In this document: positions 55,876 through 64,000 of the stretch, piece by piece
How positions within the stretch are numbered: position 1 is the stretch's first letter
Layout of the letters: each line of letters starts with the position of its first letter
From: Bactrocera neohumeralis
Taxonomy: Eukaryota; Arthropoda; Insecta; Diptera; Tephritidae
DNA: 64,000 bases
Reading direction: 5' to 3'
NCBI RefSeq assembly: GCF_024586455.1
Contig: NW_026089624.1
Location: forward strand, 4,803,341-4,867,340
Position numbers and translations under genes: made by a program
Notes under the pieces: model-generated
The model's input: only the letters and a program-made list of their open reading frames with translations
Told to the model about the DNA's origin: nothing
Database searches by the model: none

Positions 55876-57633
55876 CTAATGTGAAGGATGAATCTGATGC
55901 TGTATAATAATTTTGTTAATATCAGGTTCCAATTTATGCAAGAACAGTCGCAAGTCACCACGTTCGGTAACAAGCAAACGATTTCTATTTTTAAGCAATG
56001 TTGTCACAGCACTAAATCCACGTTCACACAAATATGACGATGGGAATGCTATCAAGAATCGTTGAACGATTGACCACAATCCAGGGTACAATTGCGAGAT
56101 CGGTTTTTGTAGCCAAAATTCTTGGTAACCATTTTTGAACTTGATTTTTATTTCCTCGTTTGTTGTCAATTCTATAAGTTCTTCTTCCAGCTGAGGTGAC
56201 ATTGCTGTGTTGACATTTGAAAACGGATCCAACACCCAGTCTGGTATTTCCCAGTTCAAAATGTCCTGGTATCGTTCGGTGAAGTCAATGTGGAGGTTTT
56301 CCAAATGTTGGCAGTAGGCAAACAATTCGTCGTTACTGCATGATACTGATAAATTCGGAAAATTGTGAAACTCACGTCTGCCCAGATTCTTTTTGTGTAG
56401 AAGCAGTTTGGCAACGACGTTTTTTGTTTTAATTAAATTTAGTTTATCGCCTTGCAGTTGGAGATTCATGTCGTTGAACAATTTATACAGGTCTGTCATG
56501 TAAGCTATATCATTCTTTGATGTTATGAGCTTGTCTTGAAATTCTGTATCTATAGTTGCCAAGAACTCAATAACAGAGTCAAACAGGTTGTAGAATCGAG
56601 TCAAACAATTGCCTCTTGATAGCCAACGAACTTCAGTATGAAACAACAAACGATTGAAGTCCTCGTCATTAGTAACACAAAGCTGATGAAATAATCTATC
56701 ATTCAAAGAGCTGTTGCGGATTTTATTGACTGCTTTGATGACATATTGCAGTGATTGAAATAGTTTTTCACTTAAGTTTCTAGCAACTAAATGTTGTCTA
56801 TGAATAACGCAATGTACACCAAGGACATTTGGAATTTTATTTTTTAAGTACGCTATGAAGCCTTTATGGCACCTTGTCATAGCCGGAGCACCATCCGTAG
56901 CAACTGAAATAATATTTTTCAAATGAATTTCTTTCTCATCGCAAAACTTTTCTAATATATTGAATATGGTTTCGCCTTTTGTATCGGTCTCTAAATTTCT
57001 ATCAAATAATAGTTCTTCACATATTTTCTCATCTTTAATAAAAGTCTCGTAAGACAACAACAATGCTTCATTAGTTGGTAAAGTGGACTCATCGAGCTGA
57101 ATTGAGAATTGGCTTGTCCTCAGGTGATCGCACAATGATTCTTCAATGTTTTCAGCCATTTCATCAATTCGTCTTTGCACAGAATTATTACTCAAAGGAA
57201 TTTTTCGGATAATATCTGCGGCCGGTTTATGAAGCACGGTAGTTATTACTTCATTTATTGCTGGCAATACGGTATTAACTCTTCTGCTATGTTATGTGGT
57301 TTGCCTTTTTGAGCAATTAACAAAGAGATATTGTACGAAGCTCGAAGTCCGTCGTCATCTTGCTTAGCAGCCGCCGAAAATAGTTTTGCTACACTTGGCT
57401 AGTAGTATTATGCTTCTCTCTAGGTCTTGAAAATATGCTACATTCTTGTCTCTCTTATCTGGATGCATTTTATTCAAATGATCTTGCAGTCTTGAAGGCT
57501 TCATTGCTTCATTCGAAAATGTTTTTAGACATAGAAGACACAAAGGCGAGGATGGGTTTGTGGGATTTTCAATGAATCCGAATTTAATGTATTCCGCACA
57601 GTATTGCGTCTAATCTTTTTTTACTTCCGACAT
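55876..57633 (-). pseudogene. hAT-2 transposase, long open body, broken N-terminus
   Basis: Open from 57267 to 55876 (463 codons). KPAADIIRKIPLSNNSVQRR, then SVATDGAPAMTRCHKGFIAY with the second catalytic-region Asp, VHCVIHRQHLVARNLSEKLF, EVRWLSRGNCLTRFYNLFDS (intact here, a stop in the left copy), and the C-terminal SSYLCERGFSAVTTLL..RNRL dimerisation motif. Upstream, the BED finger part (57268-57633) reads CLLCLKTFSNE..RLQDHLNKMHP but has a stop in the first residues and frameshifts near 57285 and 57400. Loss of a clean N-terminus makes the protein non-functional as it stands. Confidence 0.85.
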
Positions 57634-57830
57634 AGTTTTGCTTTTGAGAAATACGTTTAACTTAGCGAGTAGTGTAAAGGAGGCGTAAGTAATGCTCATC
57701 TATTGCGCGCAAAACCACAAATGAATATAAAATAAATATTACATTGTTTATATAGAAATGCTTAAGCACAATTATTATATAGTAGTCCAAAAATATGAAT
57801 TCTTATTTTTCCTAGAAAATACATTTGTAA

Positions 57831-57957
57831 AAAAGGATCTTTCTCCTTTTCTTATTATCTTATTTTTCCCAGAAATACAATTGTAAAAAAAGGATCCTTA
57901 TCCTTTATCTTTATTCCCCAGAAATACATTTGTAAGAAAGGATAAAGATCCTTTTTT
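57831..57957. repeat. Three subterminal palindromic repeats of hAT-2
   Basis: AAAAGGATCTTTCTCCTTTT (57831-57850), AAAGGATCCTTATCCTTT (57889-57906) and AAAGGATAAAGATCCTTT (about 57938-57955), each preceded by CCNAGAAATACANTTGTAA. Spacing is 50-58 bp. The left copy has two. hAT transposases commonly bind subterminal repeats; binding here is inferred. Confidence 0.7.
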
Positions 57958-58526
57958 TATTTTCCACATAAAAGATTTAAGGAGTTCAAAAGCTCAAAAC
58001 GTGCGCTACATCAGCTACCTACCCGATGTCATTTCGCAAGTGATAAAATAAATTATTCAAGAGCTCAAAGCATGCGATACATCAGCTCGAACCTACCTAC
58101 CCTACACCTTTGCGCAAATGATTGTATTGTGATAGCAAATGCCCACATACAGATTTGGCAATGGCAATAGCAATAGGTTTGACAGTTAGTATTCTATAAA
58201 TTCCATCCTGTCGAGATGCCCCGTTATAAAACGGAGCGACCGATTGACATGATTTTCATTTTTCTATATTTAATAAAATAGGACAGATATATGAACTACG
58301 CGGAGAGAAATATAGAACCGAGTTTGAGCAATCTTTTAATTCATATTAGTTGATTGTCGAGAGCTTATGTAGTCATTGTCTGAGAGGCCTCCTAGCTAAA
58401 TAAAATTACAAATAACCCCCCAGGCCTTTACACAACGCCCCCATTTTCTTTCTGGGTTTTTCACCGCCCCCCTTGATACCTGCAGCGCCCACAAGGGGGC
58501 ATTATCGCTCACTTTGGGAAACACTG

Positions 58527-59162
58527 CTTTAAAGGGTCTCCGACGCTTCCTTATGGGTGTTACAAATTTCATGACAAATTTCAGGGTATAAAAACTGCGG
58601 TTGGTGACAAAAAAAATTAGCAAAAAGGGGGAAAAACATAACGGTGGGTACAGGATTTGAAAAAAAATGCACTTATGTATATACAATAACGTATAAAAAG
58701 TGAAAAAAAGTGCAGTTACAAAAAAAAAAAACAGAAAATGTGTGGTGACAGAAAGTGCAGTGCGAAAAATAACATACACATACAATATCATATAAGTGTG
58801 TATAGTGATACTGAAGTGACCGAAACCAAGGGGTATATACCGGAAAAAGTGAGGTGATAAAATCCTGGTGCGCAAATTGAAGGACTTAACATATGCAATA
58901 GAGGCATAATTTGTGCAGTGAAGTGCTGTGACATATAACATATCTCCCAAACAAAAAAACAAAATTCATACAAAAAAAGCAATCACATCAACAACACCGG
59001 CAGCAAAGGGACTGGAGAAATAAGAGAAAGACGCACAGGCACACACATTCAAAACGTACACACCACATACACTCATATTATCCCCAAAAGACCCTGGCGG
59101 AAATCAAAGTGAGTTGTATCGGTTCCTTTCAATATTTATATCTATTATTACAATATTATATC
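58527..59162. other. Right-arm spacer with a DINE-like block
   Basis: Begins CTTTAAAGGGTCTCCGACGC and continues TTACAAATTTCATGACAAATTTCAGGGTATAAAAA in the order seen at 1818-1890 and (reversed) 6120-6195. The rest is A-rich and ends ACCCTGGCGGAAATCAAAGTGAGT before the LINE tail. No counterpart in the left arm. The overlapping minus-strand open frame 58396-58962 also covers the hAT TIR and is not a gene. Confidence 0.55.
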
Positions 59163-61559
59163 TTCTTCTTCTTCTTAATTGGCGTAGACACCGCTTACGC
59201 GATTATAGCCGAGTTAAGAACAGCGCGCCAGTCGTTTCTTCTTTTCGCTGCGTGGCGCCAATTGGATATTCCAAGCGAAGCCAGGTCCTTCTCCACTTGG
59301 TCCTTCCAATGGAGTGGAGGTCTTCCTCTCTCTGCTTCCCCGGCGGGTACTGCGTCGAATACTTTCAGAGCTGGAGTGTTTTCATCCATCCGGACAACAT
59401 GACCTAGCCAGCGTAGCCGCTGTCTTTTAATTCGCTGAACTATGTCAATGTCGTCATATATCTCGTACAGCTCATCGTTCCATCGGATGCGATATTCGCC
59501 GTGGCCAATGCGCAAAGGACCATAAATCTTTCGCAGAATTTTTCTCTCGAAAACTCGTAACGTCGACTCATCGCTTGCTGTCATCGCCCAAGCCTCTGCA
59601 CCATATAGCAGGACGGGAATTATGAGCGACTTATAGAGTTTAGTTTTTGTTCGTCGAGAGAGGACTTTACTTTTCAATTGCCTACTCAGTCCGAAGTAGC
59701 ACCTGTTGGCAAGAGCAATCCTGCGTTGGATTTCCAGGCTGACATTATTAGTGGTGTTAATGCTGGTTCCTAAATAGACGAAATTATCTACAACTTCAAA
59801 GTTATGACTGTCAACAGTGACGTGAGACCCAAGTCGCGAGTGCGACGACTGTTTGTTTGGAGGGAGATATTTCGTTTTGCCCTCGTTCACTACCAGACCC
59901 ATTTTCTGTGCTTCCTTGTCCAGCCTAGAGAAAGCAGAACTAACGGCGCGGGTGTTGAGGCCGATGATATCAATATCGTCGGCATACGCCAGCAGCTGTA
60001 CACTCTTATAGAAGATGGTACCTTCTCTGTTTAGTTCTGCAGCTCGAACTATTTTCTCCAGGAGCAGGTTGAAGTAGTCGCACGATAGGGAGTCGCCTTG
60101 TCTGAAACCTCGTTTGGTATCGAACGGCTCGGAGAGGTCCTTCCCGATCCTGACGGAGCTTTTCGTGTTGTTCAACGTCAGTTTACACAGCCGTATTAGT
60201 TTTGCGGGGATACCAAATTCAGACATCGCGGCATAAAGGCAGCTTATTTTCGTGCTGTCGAAAGCAGCTTTGAAATCGACGAAGAGGTGGTGTGTGTCGA
60301 TTCTCCTTTCACGGGTCTTTTCCAAGATTTGGCGCATGGTGAATATCTGGTCGGTTGTTGATTTTCCAGGTCTAAAGCCACACTGATAAGGTCCAATCAG
60401 TTTGTTGACGGTGGGCTTTAATCTTTCACACAATACGCCCGATAGAACCTTATATGCGATGTTGAGGAGGCTAATCCCACGGTAGTTGGCGCAGATTGTG
60501 GGGTCTCCTTTTTTATGGATTGGGCATAGCACACTTAAATTCCAATCCTTGGGCATGCTCTCGTCCGACCATATTTTACAAAGAAGCTGATGTATGCTCC
60601 CTATTAGTTCTTCGCCGCCGTGTTTGAATAGCTCGGCCGGTAGTCCGTCGGCCCCTGCCGCTTTGTTGTTCTTGAGGCGGGCAATTGCTATTCGAACTTC
60701 TTCATGGTCGGGTAATGGAACGTCTGCTCCATCGTCATCGATTGGGGAATCGGGTTCGCCTTCTCCTGGTGTTGTGCGTTCACTGCCATTCAGCAGGCTG
60801 GAAAAGTGTTCCCTCCACAATTTAACTATGCTCTGGGCATCAGTGACTAGATCACCTTTGGGGGTTCTACAAGAGTATGCTGCGGTCTTGAAACCTTCTG
60901 TAAGCCGCCGCATTTTTTCGTAGAATTTTCGAGCATTATCCCTGTCGGCCAGCTTATCAAGCTTTTCGTACTCACGCATTTGGGCCTCTTTCTTCTTCTG
61001 TCTGCAAATGCGTCTCGCTTCCCTCTTCAACTTTTGGTATCTATCCCATCCCGCACGTGTAGTGGTCGATCGTAACGTTGCGAGGTAGGCAGCCTGTTTT
61101 CTCTCCGCTGCGACACGGCACTCCCCGTCGTACCAGCTGTTCTTTTGCTCTTTCCGAAAACCAATGGTTTCGGTTGCAGCTGTCCGTAAGGAGTTTGAAA
61201 TGCCGTCCCACAGTTCCCTTATACCGAGTTGTTGACTAGTGCTCTCAGGAGCAGGAGTGCAAGCCGAGTAGAAAATCGTTCGGCTGTCTGTTGTGATTGC
61301 AGCTTCTCGACGTCGAACCTTCCTTGAGTTTGTTGGCGTGCGTTTTTTGCTGCACAGAGGCGAGTGCGAATCTTAGCTGCAACAAGATAGTGGTCCCAGT
61401 CGATGTGAGGACCTCGGAGCGCACGCACATCTAAAACACTGGAGACGTATCTTCCATCTATCACAACATGATCGATCTGGTTGGTAGTTTTTCGATCCGG
61501 AGACAGCCAGGTAGCTTGATGAATCTTCTTATGCTGGAATCTAGTACTTCAATATTATG
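59163..61559 (-). mobile_element. RTE-like LINE, right arm, best-preserved copy
   Basis: The minus-strand element ends in an (AAG)n tail at 59163-59177. At the 5' side it is abutted by the Helitron at 61560. A simple trinucleotide tail, the endonuclease SDH motif and the single-ORF endonuclease-RT layout fit the RTE clade better than jockey or I; the clade call is tentative. Confidence 0.85.
59195..61464 (-). pseudogene. LINE endonuclease-reverse transcriptase, one frameshift
   Basis: Open from about 61243 to the stop at 59195. Counting from the LKREARR codons at 61030: linker 1-100, NKAAGADGLPAELFKHGG near 122-139, motif A FVDFKAAFDS near 250-259, motif B RGFRQGDSLSC near 307-317, catalytic YADD 349-352, and C-terminal LLYGAEAWAM and RQRLRWLGHVVRMD. 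The RT catalytic Asp pair is intact. Upstream, 61464-61245 keeps the endonuclease end (IDWDHYLVAAKIR, where Asp-His is kept but SDH reads WDH) in another frame because one T is missing near 61243. The N-terminal half of the endonuclease is absent, so it cannot retrotranspose by itself. Confidence 0.87.
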
Positions 61560-63235
61560 TCTATATAAATAAAAATGAATCGCCAAACTGTATGTACGCT
61601 CATAACTTTCATACGACTGAACCAAATTTGATAATTTTTTTTTAAATGTTCGTTGAGGTTCAAGGATGGTTTTACGGAGAGAAAAATTCGAATAATTTCC
61701 GGAAAAGACCTAAAAACAGCCCTTTTTTCCCAAACAATCTAATTAATATTTGTTTGTTAGTAACGCTAAGAGAACGGCTGCAGCAATCTTGACGAAATTT
61801 TCAGAGGTTGATCGTTGTGGATCAATCAAGGTTTAGAAATAAAAATAGCTTATACTTTTGATGAAGAAAAGTCGGAAAATTGGATAGTTCCAAAAAGTAC
61901 AAATTTTTTTTCAATATTTTGATTTGTAAATTCGGTCGGTTGCTTTTTTATTCCGGCTATTGAAAAGAAAAATTAATGAAAATTATTCAGTGAAAACTTT
62001 ACGTGTGGTTCACACAAAGAGGTCAATTGCAGATTGAACTTTGTTACAAAGCCACGAAGAGGTCGCCCTAATATCGGCCGGCGTTCTTTTTGCCATCAAC
62101 GTATGGCAGCCCAAGGCAAGGCAAGGCAAGAATTACTTCCAGGATGCGGTGACAAACGTGCGGAATTATGGATCGCGGTCAATCAGCAAGCGATCGTCAC
62201 GATGTCACAGCATGACTTTTCAAACAATTCACAAACTTTTGATTGACTATATCTTGAAGCAACGTATATGTGGTGCTGTTGCATGCTAGATGTACTTTGT
62301 TGAGTGGCAAAAGAGAGGGTTTCCGCATTCTTCTTTTGATGATGGTTACACCAGATCAAATTGATGAAATCATTTCTGCGGAAATTCCTGATGTAGAGAA
62401 AGATCCAGTGTTATACAAAGTGGTGGAAACCAATTCATCTTTTCGGTTTGTATGTCTGACAATAAATGCATGAAACACTATCCACGTTTTTTTTTTCGGA
62501 AACACAAACTGAAAATGATGGATATCAACTCTATTGGCGTCGCTCACCAGATAACAGAACATTCAGCAATCAACTTACAAGAGTTAATATCGATGTTGGC
62601 AACACATGGATCGTACTATATTCACCATTATTGTCTAATTCACATTCAAAACTCATATCAATGTTCAATATTGCAGTTAGGTGAAATCGATAAAATACGT
62701 TTGTAAGTACGTCACCAAAGGGAGCAACATGGCGATTATTGGTCTTGAACGATACGGTCGATACGTGAATTGCAATAAAGTGCTCTGTAGGATATTTACT
62801 TTTGCAATTCATGAAAGTTTTCCGACTGTTGTGCATCTCGCAGTTGATTTGGAGAATGGCCAAATAGTGTATTTCAACCCAAAGAATACAGTACAGCCAG
62901 TGGAAACACCGCCAGTAACAAAATTAACACTGACGAGATTTTTCTCAACTTCCGTCAGTGATCCGTTTGCGAGAACACTGCTCTATTCGGAAATTCCTTG
63001 ATATTTTACCTGGAATGCATCGTCGAAGAAATAGTTGCGCAGAAAGCAAGGCCAACCAGCAGATTGACATCCAGATGTGTTCTCAACTAATGCATTAGGA
63101 CGAATTTACACAATCCACCCGAAAAACGACGATTGTTTCTACCTTCGGGTGCTATTGATTAATGTACGCGGTTCAACTTTATTTGAGTCATTGCTTACTT
63201 TGAATGGTACGGTGTGCGAGTTAAGGAACATGTAA
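61560..63235 (+). mobile_element. Helitron fragment, right arm (Rep half)
   Basis: The 5' end TCTATATAAATAAAAATG at 61560, about 470 bp leader, then Rep-like coding remnants to ~63235. No 3' CTRR terminus; the element gives way to the block shared with 47690-47870 and then hAT-1. It complements the Helitron at 36517-38911, which has only the helicase half. Confidence 0.8.
62030..63235 (+). pseudogene. Helitron Rep/N-terminal protein, frameshifted
   Basis: Reading order: KPRRGRPNIGRRSFCHQRMA-like start (62045), TIHKLLIDYILKQR, a degraded HUH neighbourhood (EWQKRGFPHSS at about 62305-62335, out of frame with the following ILLLMMVTPDQIDEIISAEI), NKCMKHYPRFFF (about 62463), then IKYVCKYVTKGSNMA (62684-62730), which matches the Y-motif region of Helitron Rep (paired Tyr). 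Then LTRFFSTSVSDPFARTLLYSEIP and, after breaks, FYLRVLLINVRGSTLF. At least five frame disruptions; the second His of HUH is not preserved in frame. Confidence 0.78.
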
Positions 63236-63522
63236 GCAACACATTTTTGTACCGAATACATAAATTATCAACTGGTAACCTAAACAAAGAAAAACAATAA
63301 TCTCGCCTAGCATCATAAATGTAACAAACAAAATGCATGTGCGAAAATGTAAACTACACCAAACTATCTCATTAGCAAGTAAGCAAACATTGTAAATGCA
63401 CTATCAATACAATAAACCAAATGTACGTAAACAAACAGTATATCTGTAAACAAACCTAAACAAATAATATAATCTGTATCTAACAAAATATCAACTAGTA
63501 ATAAGTAAACATACTAGTTAGC
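63236..63522. other. Shared spacer between Helitron and hAT-1
   Basis: Matches the left arm at about 47690-47868 in inverted orientation (e.g. AATCTCGCCTAGCATCATAA), with more divergence than other parts. No gene. Confidence 0.6.
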
Positions 63523-64000
63523 AAGGCCGTAGCCAGGATTTCATTTGGGAGGGGGATTAACTAAAAAAAAACATTTCAAATTCAAATTACATATGTACAT
63601 ATCTTTATTCAGGCTTTACAGTGATTATTTACATATAATACATACATACTTATGCATCTTAAAAAATCATAAAATAAAAAAACTAAAAATATTTCATATT
63701 ATGTACATACATATGTTAATCTACACCTGTAAATTGTTAAAACCACATATTATATGTACTATATATGTATTTATAAAATTAAATTTAATCGGCGAGCTTT
63801 TTTCGCAGCAAGTACGTCTTTAACCTTCTTCATAGTTGAAAAAGATCGCTCGGAAGGATTTTGTTTGCCAAAGCTGCATTTCAGACTTTATGTAATTGTC
63901 GTTTAAAAAATTGTCATAAAATGAAAAGGTTTTTTCGTGAAATACTGTGCCAGCCTTTACACACTCATTTGGTAGCAATTTGTAAAGTTGTGTCACTGTT
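63523..64000 (-). mobile_element. hAT-1 element, right copy (cut by window end)
   Basis: Terminus AAGGCCGTAGCCAGGATTTCATTTGGGAGGGGG at the 63523 side, then AT-rich 3' UTR, then minus-strand coding sequence of the hAT C-terminal half (63780-64000: TVTQLYKLLPNECVKAGTVF, FHEKTFSFYDNF, SEMQLWQTKSFRAIFFNYEE). Coding begins beyond the window. This copy lacks the homopolymer corruption of the left copy. Confidence 0.8.

Larger units (their letters stand above)
55796..58526 (-). mobile_element. hAT-2 element, right copy (better preserved)
   Basis: The minus-strand 5' terminus is CAGTGTTTCCCAAAGTGAGC (ends 58526), a classic hAT-type terminus. Three AAAGGATC-type palindromic units lie between TIR and gene (57831-57850, 57889-57906, 57936-57957). 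The transposase body is open for 463 codons. No 3' TIR before the palindrome centre. Confidence 0.83.
55587..64000 (-). repeat. Right arm of the palindrome (runs off the window)
   Basis: Mirror of the left arm. Position sums of matching points stay nearly constant (about 110.6 kb at hAT-2, about 110.9 kb at the LINE/Helitron junction and hAT-1 TIR), which is what one inverted duplication with small later indels predicts. The window ends inside hAT-1. Confidence 0.85.

Noticed and set aside
58396..58962. 188-codon minus-strand open frame with many hydrophobic residues
   Set aside because: It crosses the hAT-2 terminus and A-rich spacer; composition explains the hydrophobicity and no domain is visible.
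59109..59407. Two overlapping 97-codon plus-strand frames
   Set aside because: Antisense of the LINE C-terminus and its AAG tail.

Overview
The window looks like heterochromatin-like, transposon-packed intergenic DNA from a brachyceran fly, most likely a tephritid fruit fly. The genus is inferred, not proven. The grounds are: GTCY-microsatellite Helentron/DINE-1-like repeats (four copies), DD41D rosa-like Tc1/mariner copies (rosa was described from a Ceratitis species), Ty3/gypsy and errantivirus-like relics, BED-zinc-finger hAT elements, PIF/Harbinger, Helitrons and an RTE-like LINE with AAG tails. I see no convincing host protein-coding gene, tRNA, rRNA or other host RNA gene. The sequence is AT-rich and contains one 100-N assembly gap.

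Layout. 0-1.8 kb: errantivirus-like env remnant, cut by a foldback DD41D element. 1.8-6.2 kb: a ~205-bp inverted repeat encloses unrecognised AT-rich DNA and a complete-ended 1.76-kb hAT with a perfect 8-bp target duplication. 6.2-18.8 kb: minus-strand Ty3/gypsy provirus (LTR/PBS near 18.4 kb, gag-pro, RT, RNase H, integrase). It is interrupted by two DINE-like repeats and a 2.84-kb PIF/Harbinger element, and its RNase H/integrase/DINE portion is duplicated at 6.4-8.6 kb. 18.8-19.6 kb: internally deleted mariner. 20.4-31.2 kb: two head-to-tail copies of a ~5.4-kb unit made of LINE, gypsy integrase, mariner (itself hit by another LINE fragment) and gag debris. 31.5-33.4 kb: two MITEs and a second foldback DD41D element. 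34.0-39.1 kb: a DINE-like repeat split by a LINE with a 6-bp target duplication and by a Helitron with intact termini. 39.5-44 kb: BED finger fragment, Myb/SANT MITEs, a possible LTR-retroelement leader with a 159-bp higher-order tandem repeat, and a TIR element. 44.7-64 kb: a mirrored arrangement of hAT-1, Helitron, LINE and hAT-2 on both sides of a ~0.5-kb centre near 55.3 kb, i.e. a ~19-kb imperfect palindrome.

Almost every element is broken. The best-preserved coding units are the Myb/SANT accessory gene of the Harbinger element (four exons open end to end), the gag-pro frame at 16.8-18.3 kb, the RT portion of the LINE at 59.2-61.2 kb and the hAT-2 transposase body at 55.9-57.3 kb. The genes do not form a pathway. 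What links them is the order of nested insertion and the later duplication and inversion of the composites.
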